DNA of 64,000 nt from the NCBI GenBank assembly GCA_900318835.1, contig ONLW01000003.1, forward strand, positions 1 to 64,000, in the 5' to 3' direction. Shown piece by piece: positions 45,901 through 51,787 of this stretch. Source of the stretch: an uncultured Bacteroidales bacterium (GTDB taxonomy: Bacteria; Bacteroidota; Bacteroidia; Bacteroidales; P3). The notes under the pieces were generated by a model. The model worked only from the letters and a program-made list of their open reading frames with translations, was not told the DNA's origin and did no database searches. Positions within the stretch are counted from its first letter, which is position 1, and every line of letters starts with the position of its first letter. A program made the translations under genes and the position numbers.

Positions 45901-47109
45901 GGAGGGCAGCAAGCGTGCACTCTCCACTTTTTCATAATCGACGCCTCCCGTCATGCCAAGACCCTGCATATAGCTTGTAACAGAGTTGACGCTGCGCACG
46001 CTGGATGGGTTCACCAAAGACAGCAGGTCGTTGGCATTGTTGCTCGGCTTCTGGGGGCCACTGCCATGCACACGGGAGTTCGACGGATTTCCCTCGCCAA
46101 GGTCGGTGAGGGCAAGGATATTGCGGTTCTGTGTCACCGCAGCACCTACATTCGTCCTCCACACCTCAATACGGAGAATCTTGATATTCGAGTTCACCAC
46201 GGGCAGTGTACTCATGGCTTTGTTGTAGTTGTCGTAGAAATATTGCGCAATGAAGTAGTGACGGTTCTCTTCATATTCGTCGGCACGAATCTCGAACTCA
46301 TGGCTGCTGGCGCCACCTTTCACCTGCATATTTTCCGTACTCGTCTCCTTCTCACTCACCACAGCATCGATGGTCAATTTACCGAACTTGAGCTTGGTAT
46401 GGAAACCAAAAAGCTGCTGACTGCCCTTGATAAGGGTAGTATTCAGCGGGAACGAGATGTCCGCAGCTTCAAAGAGTTGCAAGATATCATCCTCCTTGCC
46501 TTCGTATTTCAACTTCAGCTGGTTCTCGAAGTCGAAGGTGGCATTGGTGTTGTGGTTAATATCGAAACTGATGAGGTCGCCAATCTTGGCGTTGAGGTTA
46601 ATCTGCAGATTCTCGTCGAAGTCGAAAGTCGTCACACTGCGTTCACTGGCATCGCGCTGCGGGTCGTCACGGTAGTTGTTCACTATCTGGAACGTCAGTT
46701 CAGCGCTACCGCTGGGGGTAATCTTAATCTCGGGTTTGCCCATCAGGGCTTCGAGCTTCTGGCTAATCTGATTGAAGCCGGGAATCTTGCTCAACAGGCC
46801 ACCCGAACTGTTGTCGAGCACCGTGCCGCCACGCTTCTCATCCCAGTAGTCGCGCATCAGCTGCTCCATCTTCCAGTCCTCATAGTCCTCAAAAGTCATA
46901 TACTCGCGACTGATTTCCACATCGCCCACTTTCCTCACCTTCACATAGTCGCCATGCTCGGCATCATAGACCACCGTATCCCTTACGCCACTGGGCATGT
47001 AGCCACTGCCCATCGGACGGAAATCCACGGAATCACTCTGTCCCCACACACTCGTGTGTACGCACAGTATCAGCGCAATAAGGAGTATATATCGAGTTAC
47101 GTACTTCAA
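39994..47109 (-). CDS. sprA: SprA/Sov, outer-membrane translocon of the type IX secretion system
   Basis: 2371 aa, the usual size. Signal peptide MKYVTRYILLIALILCVHTS. Hallmarks: SGGLLSKIPGFNQISQKLEALMGKP, QINLNAKIGDLISFDINHNT, DISFPLNTTLIKGSQQLFGF, ATVWINELRLTDY and VSYVDDFEGAESNINL. The C-terminus ends in beta strands with a final TTKGGLTIRFSF. SprA forms a very large 36-strand barrel carrying folded CTD-bearing cargo to the surface; the two giant proteins at 801 and 24491 are likely cargo. It lies after ruvA, an order also known in other Bacteroidota, and heads a six-gene run (TPR, dedA, sufS, recN, aroK) with gaps of 0-11 bases or short overlaps. No other T9SS component (PorV, GldK-N, PorU) is in the window. 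Confidence 0.97.
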   Translation of the reverse strand: MKYVTRYILLIALILCVHTSVWGQSDSVDFRPMGSGYMPSGVRDTVVYDAEHGDYVKVRKVGDVEISREYMTFEDYEDWKMEQLMRDYWDEKRGGTVLDNSSGGLLSKIPGFNQISQKLEALMGKPEIKITPSGSAELTFQIVNNYRDDPQRDASERSVTTFDFDENLQINLNAKIGDLISFDINHNTNATFDFENQLKLKYEGKEDDILQLFEAADISFPLNTTLIKGSQQLFGFHTKLKFGKLTIDAVVSEKETSTENMQVKGGASSHEFEIRADEYEENRHYFIAQYFYDNYNKAMSTLPVVNSNIKILRIEVWRTNVGAAVTQNRNILALTDLGEGNPSNSRVHGSGPQKPSNNANDLLSLVNPSSVRSVNSVTSYMQGLGMTGGVDYEKVESARLLPSNEYTFNRELGFITLNQPLSNDQVLAVAFQYQVVGDTNVYQVGELTTDGVNDPNTLIVKLLKSTAVNTHGPLWKLMMKNVYFLKSSQLSRENFRLNVLYESQDGGVGVGFFTEGPKQGIPLIELFGMDRMDASQSYYYADGVFDWFDSAAFRGGLIQASTGRVFFPYVEPFGKDLRAILGDETMANRYCYDSLYTMTQALARQYAERNRFYLEGYYTSTVSGEISLGYSVTQGSVTVTAGGMPLIENVDYTVDYTMGTVRIINESILSSGTPISVSSENNSFSMTTKRLLGLHLNYEIQPDFNIGATAMNLHEKPMTQKNNFGDEPTSNSIWGLDVNYRSEVPFITKLIDLLPGIDTKAPSNLSLTAEFAHFIPGMSSTGSEEGSVSYVDDFEGAESNINLTTVNSWVLASTPQDYRMSMSMFPETAPGSGLDYGKNRAKLAWYRISNDFYQTSTRPGNISLDDLSKPYARRIYEQEVFPNKDRVAGQPTYLYELNLAYYPEEKGPYNYDVAPTAFSAGITDSGMLVNPASRWGGIMRKLDYTDFETQNIETIEFWLMDPFIDNPNHHGGKLYINLGDVSEDILRDGRKAFENGLPTSTTVENVDTTIWGRVPTTQPIVNAFDNNADSRMYQDVGYDGLGSTHGLQDEQSFFQWYLDAIADRYGTTSEAYQKAVADPSSDDFRYFRSSYYDDNDVKVNDRYKLYNNPEGNSPVDEDSDEEYMTSASAYPNVEDINKDNTLSEAENYYQYVIDLSPDQMVIGQNHIVDIQEARNIQLANGETTNCRWYQFRIPIREPDSKVGNINGFQSIRFMRMFLNQFDEPVILRFATLDLVYSTWRKYSEDLLQPGDYTTGTGSETSFNISTVSIEENGSRQPVPYVLPPGIEREEWYSSGNSYTQLNEQSLELDVDKLSSGDARAVYRSTAYDLRQYGHLKMFVHAEQMYASDQMQDDDLVLFVRLGTDYTGNYYEYELPLKLTPWYTTSDDPDAIWPRANQVDIDLQKLTEIKTNRNKKIRHGESGYAPTLLYSEMVDGRKYTVLGTPNLGKVKVIMIGVRNPKKESLTDGNNMLPKSATVWINELRLTDYINKGGWAAMALARTNLADVGNLSLYGSYTTAHFGNLEDPLVKEELVNTLTFQTTFDIELAKFLPEEWGLHIPFYIDYSREIGSPEYNPYNPDVLLSDDLSTYATRAEKDSVKQMTQRRKSTTNITLANVRKDRVGKDNLKQHIYDIENFAFSYAYSGERSSDENIEYYNKDQHRGGFTYSYSLQPEPVKPFDKVKLFRSKAWKILKEFNFYYLPKSLSFSTEIYRDYEESLLRNKSAALVIIKPTYFKQFTWQRTYGLQYDLMRTLRIQYSANANARIEEPVGRMTSSASDSIWQSFLHGGTMQNFQQTINVTYDLPINKLPYLDFLRAPISYRTNYVYQGTTQALQSLGSTLQGSSTIQLTANANFQNFYNKFKLLKDANAQKPASKKPQVKNEKNQPKMSLQDSTAMADSLRREHFKEIMRNIGYWGLRLVTCVKDVNIQYGITNGSRIPGYMGEPKYVGLDPRNQWSPGLGYVLGYDMDVAEDLLRNDLLSRDTLFNSPHEMTSNRTLSLQANVEPVRDLKIAVTATQNYNSREEYYYKYLSERGGVVGPLSERTTGSYTTTTWSFLTAFSNADDLFAQFLENRSVVAERLAAANPDPYTDQMVLDSMNGNYYPAGYSANSQTVLLTAFLATYTGRDAKSMGFSPFQRFPLPNWNINYNGLNKIQFLKKWFTNITLSHRYASTYSMGNFYTDATISGLSDYDYGNETVLNSTGDYVPPVSMEGVQITEQFNPLIRISVNMVNSFQFNFSLQRNRTLMLSFSNNQLTETTRKGFTIGAGYRFKDVSFNVRFADKTHKLKSDILVQLNLTYNSNMTNIRKINQNLSQISSGSSVWMAELSGEYALTTSLTVKAFFQTNINTPYISNAYPNSTTKGGLTIRFSF

Positions 47110-47204
47110 TCTAGAGTCTTCTACTTTTCAGCTTTAACCCTACATAAACGCAACTTAACAAAAAATATTGCACGCGAAAATAAAATAAATATAAAAAGGG
47201 GAAA

Positions 47205-47804
47205 TCAGAGCCTCTTCAGGCCTTCCTTGATAATCTCCTCGACAGTCATGGGGGTTCCGTCGGCATTCTTCCAGTCGGTGCCCATGAGGAGTTTCTCCAC
47301 GGCAGGCTTGGCGAAACCAAGCATAATGAGAGCCGTCATAGCCTCGTCGCGCGCCTGCGTGTTCGCCTCCGAACTCCGAACTCCGAACTCCGAACTCACT
47401 ACACCCACCTTGTCTACCAGTTCCAGTACAATGCGCTGGGCAGTCTTCGCCCCGATACCTTTCACACGCTGCACTTTCTTCACATCCTGCGTCTGGATGG
47501 CATTGCGCAGTTCGTCGACCGTCAAGCTCGACAGCATGACACGTGCCGTCTGGTTGCCCACACCATTCACACTCACCAGAATGCGGAACATCTCGCGCTC
47601 TGCCATATCATAGAAGCCATAGAGTTGCTGTACATCCTCGCGGACAACGAGGTGGGCATAGAGCTTCACCCGCACCTCTCCTATCCTGCGCAAAGCCTCA
47701 TACGTATTCAGTGTAATCTCCAGCAGATATCCCACGCCGCCACAGTCAATCACGGCCTGCGTAGGCTCCAGGGACGCCAATTTTCCTTCAAAATATTCGT
47801 ACAT
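47205..47804 (-). CDS. ruvA: Holliday junction branch migration protein RuvA
   Basis: 199 aa from MYEYFEGKLASLEPTQAVID, aligned to the usual RuvA start. OB-fold VIDCGGVGYLLEITL; helix-hairpin-helix motifs VNGVGNQTARVML and VKGIGAKTAQRIVLEL; C-terminal domain DEAMTALIMLGFAKPAVEKLL. It tetramerises on Holliday junctions and recruits RuvB. The flexible linker before domain III is encoded by four copies of a 7-bp repeat (CTCCGAA on the plus strand, 47367-47394), giving SSEFGVRSSEA. Since 7 is not a multiple of 3, gain or loss of a unit would shift the frame and remove domain III. Confidence 0.95.
   Translation of the reverse strand: MYEYFEGKLASLEPTQAVIDCGGVGYLLEITLNTYEALRRIGEVRVKLYAHLVVREDVQQLYGFYDMAEREMFRILVSVNGVGNQTARVMLSSLTVDELRNAIQTQDVKKVQRVKGIGAKTAQRIVLELVDKVGVVSSEFGVRSSEANTQARDEAMTALIMLGFAKPAVEKLLMGTDWKNADGTPMTVEEIIKEGLKRL
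47367..47397. repeat. Heptamer tandem repeat in the ruvA linker
   Basis: Four perfect CTCCGAA units (47367-47394) plus a partial CTC. Perfect identity suggests recent expansion or active slippage. Confidence 0.85.
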
Positions 47805-47811
47805 AAATCCA

Positions 47812-49119
47812 CTAATTTTCAAATTGATAACCTATTCCTTGCGCCGGAGAGTTCTCCTGCAGCGTGTAGTCATCCTCATAGGGGTCGGTGAAGAGGGGAT
47901 CCTCACTCCATGTACCGCCTTTGACAATGCTATGGAGGTCGAAATTATAATTCATCTCATAACCCTCCAACTCACTCAACAGCACCTCCTTCCGGTATGT
48001 ACCCCAGATGATGCAGTCGCGGAAGTCAGCCTTCAGCAGGTTGCCACCGACAGTGACAATCTGGTTGTCGACCACGACATTCATATTGTTGCTCAACACA
48101 ACGTTCTCTATCTTGCGCGCCGTGTAGCTCCAGTAGTTGGCAAAAGTGCATCCTCGGAAATCGTAGCTACCGCCCATCAAGGCCGTGAAACCGGCCAGAC
48201 AGTCATAGACCAGCAGGTTGCGTCCCGTGATGGAGGCGCCCTGCCCCACGATGCCACAGTCACTCATGTTGCGAACCACGGTATTCGTCACCATGAGCTG
48301 TGCTCCCGGATAGCAACGGATACCTCCCACCGCATTCTCAATCACCGCATGGTCGATAAGGTTACCGATGCTATAGTTGTAGAGCCAAAGGGTCTGCCAC
48401 TGACCCGGCAAGAAATCGTACCATCCATCGTGACGCAGCGAGGTGAACAGCACAGGCGTTTCGGCAGTCCCCTGTGCCCGCAGGTGGGCATTGGAGTCGA
48501 TGATAAGCATGGTCCCGTCACCGAAGTAAAGTTCGTCGCCGTCGCGCAACGTCAGCGTGTGGCCATCGAGCACCGCCGCCGGGTCGATAAAGACATGCGG
48601 ACGCGTGTGGTCCCAGTTCTCGCAGTCGATAATCGCGAACCATGTGCTGTCGGAAGGCAACAATCTGTGATACACGGCATTCCTTCCCCATGCCGTCAGC
48701 ACCAGACGCTGCCCGTTGCTGAAAACGATGGCATCCTCCACTAGGAAAGGGGTTGTGACATCGCTGGGGTTGATGTTGGCTTGCACAAAAATAAAGATAC
48801 TGTCGCCAGCCTCAATCTCTATGTCACGCGCCACAAGCGACGTGTCGCCGTCAACATTCATGCGGAACCTGCTTGCCGATCCACCGGCAAGGGTTACCGT
48901 ACTGAGTTTCAGATTGTCTTTCGTGTGGTTACGCACCGTCACCATGCGCGTCGCAGTGCCGATGGTGGTAAAAACAGTGTCAAACGATAGCGTGTCTGAT
49001 GAAAACTCCAGCTTCACGCCTCCATCATCCACCGCGAAACCCTCCTTCTCGCACCCTGTCAGCCCCATCAGGGCCATTAGCCCCATTAGGCCCATCAGAC
49101 CAATCAATATCCTTTTCAT
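47812..49119 (-). CDS. Surface lipoprotein with Ig-like N-terminus and beta-helix C-terminus
   Basis: 435 aa. The signal peptide is built from repeats of a Met-Gly-Leu tripeptide and ends LTGCEKEG (lipobox Cys23). Residues 35-140 look Ig-like (SFDTVFTTIGTATRMVTVRN). From about 170 a right-handed parallel beta-helix pattern appears (DHAVIENAVGGIRCYPGAQL, VVRNMSDCGIVGQG, DFRGCTFANYWS). The C-terminus ends PLFTDPYEDDYTLQENSPAQ, a motif often seen in right-handed beta-helix lipoproteins. No catalytic site was recognised; polysaccharide binding is a guess. The ATG overlaps the stop of the M64 peptidase gene as ATGA, so the two are coupled; ruvA follows after seven bases. Confidence 0.75.
   Translation of the reverse strand: MKRILIGLMGLMGLMALMGLTGCEKEGFAVDDGGVKLEFSSDTLSFDTVFTTIGTATRMVTVRNHTKDNLKLSTVTLAGGSASRFRMNVDGDTSLVARDIEIEAGDSIFIFVQANINPSDVTTPFLVEDAIVFSNGQRLVLTAWGRNAVYHRLLPSDSTWFAIIDCENWDHTRPHVFIDPAAVLDGHTLTLRDGDELYFGDGTMLIIDSNAHLRAQGTAETPVLFTSLRHDGWYDFLPGQWQTLWLYNYSIGNLIDHAVIENAVGGIRCYPGAQLMVTNTVVRNMSDCGIVGQGASITGRNLLVYDCLAGFTALMGGSYDFRGCTFANYWSYTARKIENVVLSNNMNVVVDNQIVTVGGNLLKADFRDCIIWGTYRKEVLLSELEGYEMNYNFDLHSIVKGGTWSEDPLFTDPYEDDYTLQENSPAQGIGYQFEN
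49060..49104. repeat. Nonamer tandem repeat in a lipoprotein signal peptide
   Basis: Five 9-bp units (CAGCCCCAT, CAGGGCCAT, TAGCCCCAT and two variants) encode the hydrophobic core of the signal peptide as Met-Gly-Leu/Met-Ala-Leu tripeptides. Unit changes would alter core length in steps of three residues. Confidence 0.75.
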
Positions 49120-50363
49120 CTTGTATACATTTTAATCACCTCCGTCAGCCGTTTGCTGCAGACGGGGCAGAAGGGTGCGTAATCGTGCATCATGCAGTGC
49201 ATTACAGGGCGATAGACACCCTTACTGGCATAACCCGCGCCCTCATAGACACCCAGTGGGCCATTCTCGCCACGCGGAACGTCACAATCGGGCGTGGGAA
49301 TGGGAGTGTCCTCTGGCAACAGCGACTTCCACTTGCTATCAAAGTCCTTAAGGTTCGTAATGTTAGGTTCCAACGGTTCATAGTCATTGACATGCAGGTT
49401 GCCATACGAAAGATCCTCGTCCACATACTCGTCGGCCAAACCGCCGATGCCATGACCCAGCTCATGCGTCAGCACCATCTCGGCCATATCGTGCAACGAA
49501 CTGACCGAGTAGAAGTTGTATATTGCACCACCTCCATATTTCCTGTTGTTGATGACGATGATGATATGGTCGCAGGGCGTGTCGCCCAACACATCGTGCA
49601 ACTGCCACAGGTTGAAGGTCATCGCATAGCGGTCGGACCCCAGAGTGTTGTACTCCACTCCCACCTCGCCGCGAACGAAATAGAGGTTGAAGTCGTTGCG
49701 ATGGCTGCGGAACGGCTCGTTGAGGAAAAAGCCCTCAGCCATGCGGCGGCAGACACTGTTGTAATAGGCAGTATCCTCGTCAAATCCCTGCATCACAAAG
49801 GCCAAATCAAGCTTCTTCGAGGGGCTGCCGTTGATTTCATAGGGCACTACCAGCAAAGGGACCCCAACGACAGACAATTCCTGCTCATCCGGGTCAAATG
49901 TCACTACCGTCTGATCATAAAGCTTCTTGGTTACATTGTCTCGTTTCTGCAAAGAAATCAACACCTTAACCTTCGGCATAGGCATCAGCAACACCTCCTG
50001 GAAACGTTTGACGGTGGTCTTGCCCTCCGGAGTATCCTTATACTCGCGGAAGAGGTTGCTGTAGCCGCGGGAATAAAGGTCGTGTCCGGTAGCGGCATCG
50101 CGCATCACCACACGGTAGTCGCCGTTGTCAAATAGGTCAAGCAACTGAGTGCGAGAGCCATGCCACTCCGACTGGCGGTCAATCCAGTGTTCCACCCACA
50201 CAGTATCGCCCTGAGCCGACCCCTCACGCAGGCAGTCAATACGCAACGTACCGCCCGTGAAGTACTTATCAAACTCCACCTGCTGAGCTCCGGCCTCCGC
50301 CGTCCCCAGCATCAGTAGCGCCGCCAGCACCGCTATCTCAAATTTAAAAAAAATCAATCTCAT
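49116..50363 (-). CDS. Peptidase M64 (IgA peptidase-like) family protein
   Basis: 415 aa. Signal peptide (AVLAALLMLGTAEAGAQ). An N-terminal beta domain covers about residues 30-150. The metalloprotease domain contains the zinc motif HELGHGIGGLADEYVDE preceded by FVMQGFDEDTAYYNS, with a Cys-rich end (PVMHCMMHDYAPFCPVC). M64 includes an IgA1-cleaving enzyme from Clostridium ramosum; most Bacteroidota members are of unknown substrate. Secreted or periplasmic. The start MRLIFFKFEIAVL is the first ATG in the frame. It begins the minus-strand run that includes the beta-helix lipoprotein and ruvA. Confidence 0.85.
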   Translation of the reverse strand: MRLIFFKFEIAVLAALLMLGTAEAGAQQVEFDKYFTGGTLRIDCLREGSAQGDTVWVEHWIDRQSEWHGSRTQLLDLFDNGDYRVVMRDAATGHDLYSRGYSNLFREYKDTPEGKTTVKRFQEVLLMPMPKVKVLISLQKRDNVTKKLYDQTVVTFDPDEQELSVVGVPLLVVPYEINGSPSKKLDLAFVMQGFDEDTAYYNSVCRRMAEGFFLNEPFRSHRNDFNLYFVRGEVGVEYNTLGSDRYAMTFNLWQLHDVLGDTPCDHIIIVINNRKYGGGAIYNFYSVSSLHDMAEMVLTHELGHGIGGLADEYVDEDLSYGNLHVNDYEPLEPNITNLKDFDSKWKSLLPEDTPIPTPDCDVPRGENGPLGVYEGAGYASKGVYRPVMHCMMHDYAPFCPVCSKRLTEVIKMYTR

Positions 50364-50403
50364 GTTTTAAATTAACGTGAGAAGAATTTTATTATTGTAT
50401 CAC

Positions 50404-50542
50404 CCCCCTACCATCCACCTATCATCACCTACCATGGTAGGAGTTGGTTAGGAGTTGGTAGGGAGTTGATAAGTGGTTATCAGCTACTTAGACTCAAGAC
50501 ATTTTTTTACCGTTCCGAGGTTGTTTTTAACGGTTTTTAACT
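50404..50542. repeat. Intergenic palindromic repeat with 11-bp phased units, copy 5, with conserved extension
   Basis: Palindromic core around CACCTACCATGGTAGGAG; the right arm runs TAGGAGTTGGT, TAGGAGTTGGT, AGGGAGTTGAT, AAGTGGTTATC to CAGCTACTTAGACTCAAG (to 50498). It is followed by TTTTTAACGGTTTTTAA as in copy 3. It lies between the divergent M64 and YrdC-type genes. Confidence 0.85.
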
Positions 50543-50613
50543 TAAAATCAACCTCTTTTTTTGGACGAAAAGACATCAAATCATTTTTTCCTTTGTGCAA
50601 AATATTTTTTTTG

Positions 50614-50621
50614 TACTTTTG
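50614..50621 (+). promoter_or_regulatory. Promoter -7 element TACTTTTG for the YrdC-type/panC gene set
   Basis: TACTTTTG with an upstream TTTG at 50592-50595 (18-base gap) and an ATG 25 bases downstream. Confidence 0.75.
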
Positions 50622-50645
50622 CATTTTGTTTCTTGAAGAAAAATT

Positions 50646-51263
50646 ATGATAATAAAACTATACAACGGGAATCCCAACGTGCGGGAAGTGAGAAAGATAG
50701 CCGATACGCTGCGTGATGGTGGCATCGCGATTCTGCCCACAGACACCCTCTATTGTTTTGCCTGCAGCATGGAGCACAAGAAGGCAGCCGAGACCATCGC
50801 TCACCTGAAAGGGTTCAATCTGAAACAAGCCAAATACTCAATGCTCTGCGCCTCACTGAGTCAAGCATCAGAGTATGTACGCGCCATGGACAAGGACACC
50901 TTCGCCCTGCTCAAAAGCTGCCTCCCCGGCCCCTACACTTTCATCATGGAAGCCAGCGGCAGCGTGCCACGCAACTATCAGAATGCCAACAAGACCATCG
51001 GCATCCGCGTGCCGGAGAACGACATCACGCGCGCCATCATCGAGGAAGTAGGCAACCCGCTCATCTGCACCTCGGTACGTCCCCTGGGCGAGGAGGACGA
51101 GCCAGAAAACTATTGTGACCCCGAACTCATCCACGACCGCTTCGGCGAACGGGTTGACATGGTAGTCGACGGTGGAATAGCTGACACTGAAGCCTCTACG
51201 GTGGTTGACTGCTCGGACGACATCGAGGTCATCCGTCAAGGTAAGGGAGAATTAAATCTATGA
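50646..51263 (+). CDS. YrdC-domain protein (YciO/TsaC family; probable threonylcarbamoyl-AMP synthase)
   Basis: 205 aa, a YrdC domain and nothing else. IADTLRDGGIAILPTDTLYC, HLKGFNLKQAKYSMLCASLS, LLKSCLPGPYTFIMEASG, KTIGIRVPENDITRAIIEE and PLICTSVRP match the family. The KYSMLC and CLPGPYTFI segments are closer to the YciO branch than to classical TsaC (the Lys-Gly-Arg motif reads Lys-Gly-Phe). Many Bacteroidota genomes list this branch as the t6A-forming enzyme; whether it performs that reaction here cannot be told. The TGA overlaps the next ATG (ATGA). Confidence 0.82.
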   Translation: MIIKLYNGNPNVREVRKIADTLRDGGIAILPTDTLYCFACSMEHKKAAETIAHLKGFNLKQAKYSMLCASLSQASEYVRAMDKDTFALLKSCLPGPYTFIMEASGSVPRNYQNANKTIGIRVPENDITRAIIEEVGNPLICTSVRPLGEEDEPENYCDPELIHDRFGERVDMVVDGGIADTEASTVVDCSDDIEVIRQGKGELNL

Positions 51264-51745
51264 GAATCACCATCAACAATGGGGGAACGTTCTACAACGG
51301 GCAGGCGGGTTGCTTCACACGCCTGATGCTGCTGATGATTGCCGTGATGGTGGGTGCCTGGATTCTGCCGGGAGTCGATGTAACCTCTTGGGGATCAGTA
51401 CTGCTCACCGCCATCGTCATTTCCCTGCTCAACAACATCATCCGTCCCATACTCATTGTCGTCACCCTGCCGGTGACGGCTATCACGCTGGGACTCTTCC
51501 TCTTCGTCATCAACGCCATCATCATCATCATGGCTTCCGAACTGGTGAAAGGATTCGAAGTAGAGAACTTCGGATCGGCACTGCTCTTCAGCCTTATTCT
51601 CATGGCTGTCAACTACCTGCTTGAATTACCCAACAAGTACCTCAACCGACAGACACTCAATCAATCAAACAATCAAGCATTCAGACAATCGGATGATGAC
51701 TCCGACGACGAAGGGTTCACCCCTTATGAAGAAATAAAAAAATGA
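51260..51745 (+). CDS. Small four-helix membrane protein, phage-holin-4_2/YvlD family
   Basis: 161 aa. Four hydrophobic segments: LMLLMIAVMVGAWILPGV, WGSVLLTAIVISLLNNIIRP, VVTLPVTAITLGLFLFVINA and LLFSLILMAVNYLLEL. The NNIIRPILIVVTLPVTAITLG run is the family signature. Despite the family name no phage genes are nearby; the role is unknown. The cytoplasmic tail is encoded by a degenerate 8-bp repeat (51654-51693, giving Asn/Gln/Ser-rich sequence) and ends in an acidic DDDSDDEGFTPYEEIKK. Coupled to the upstream gene by ATGA. Confidence 0.85.
   Translation: MRITINNGGTFYNGQAGCFTRLMLLMIAVMVGAWILPGVDVTSWGSVLLTAIVISLLNNIIRPILIVVTLPVTAITLGLFLFVINAIIIIMASELVKGFEVENFGSALLFSLILMAVNYLLELPNKYLNRQTLNQSNNQAFRQSDDDSDDEGFTPYEEIKK
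51654..51693. repeat. Octamer tandem repeat in the tail of the small membrane protein
   Basis: Five degenerate 8-bp units: CACTCAAT, CAATCAAA, CAATCAAG, CATTCAGA, CAATCGGA. The unit length is not a multiple of three. Confidence 0.6.
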
Positions 51746-51787
51746 ATTAATGAAGCGTCGACATCCTGTCGGAAAAAAAAACAATAT

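Noticed and set aside
44791-47613. A 940-codon frame antisense to sprA and ruvA
   Set aside because: It runs across two strongly supported genes on the other strand and has no family features.
428-50542. The 11-bp repeats considered as CRISPR or origin iterons
   Set aside because: Units are degenerate, adjacent and arranged as palindromes without unique spacers; no cas genes; copies are scattered between genes with no dnaA or rep gene.
51260-51745. Holin-family protein as a sign of prophage
   Set aside because: No other phage gene is near, and the protein belongs to the housekeeping YvlD-like branch in an operon with panC.
51754-51775. Small hairpin (CGACA-tcc-TGTCG) before panC as a terminator
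   Set aside because: It is followed by A-run rather than T-run on the coding strand and the stem is short; the genes on both sides appear to be one transcript.
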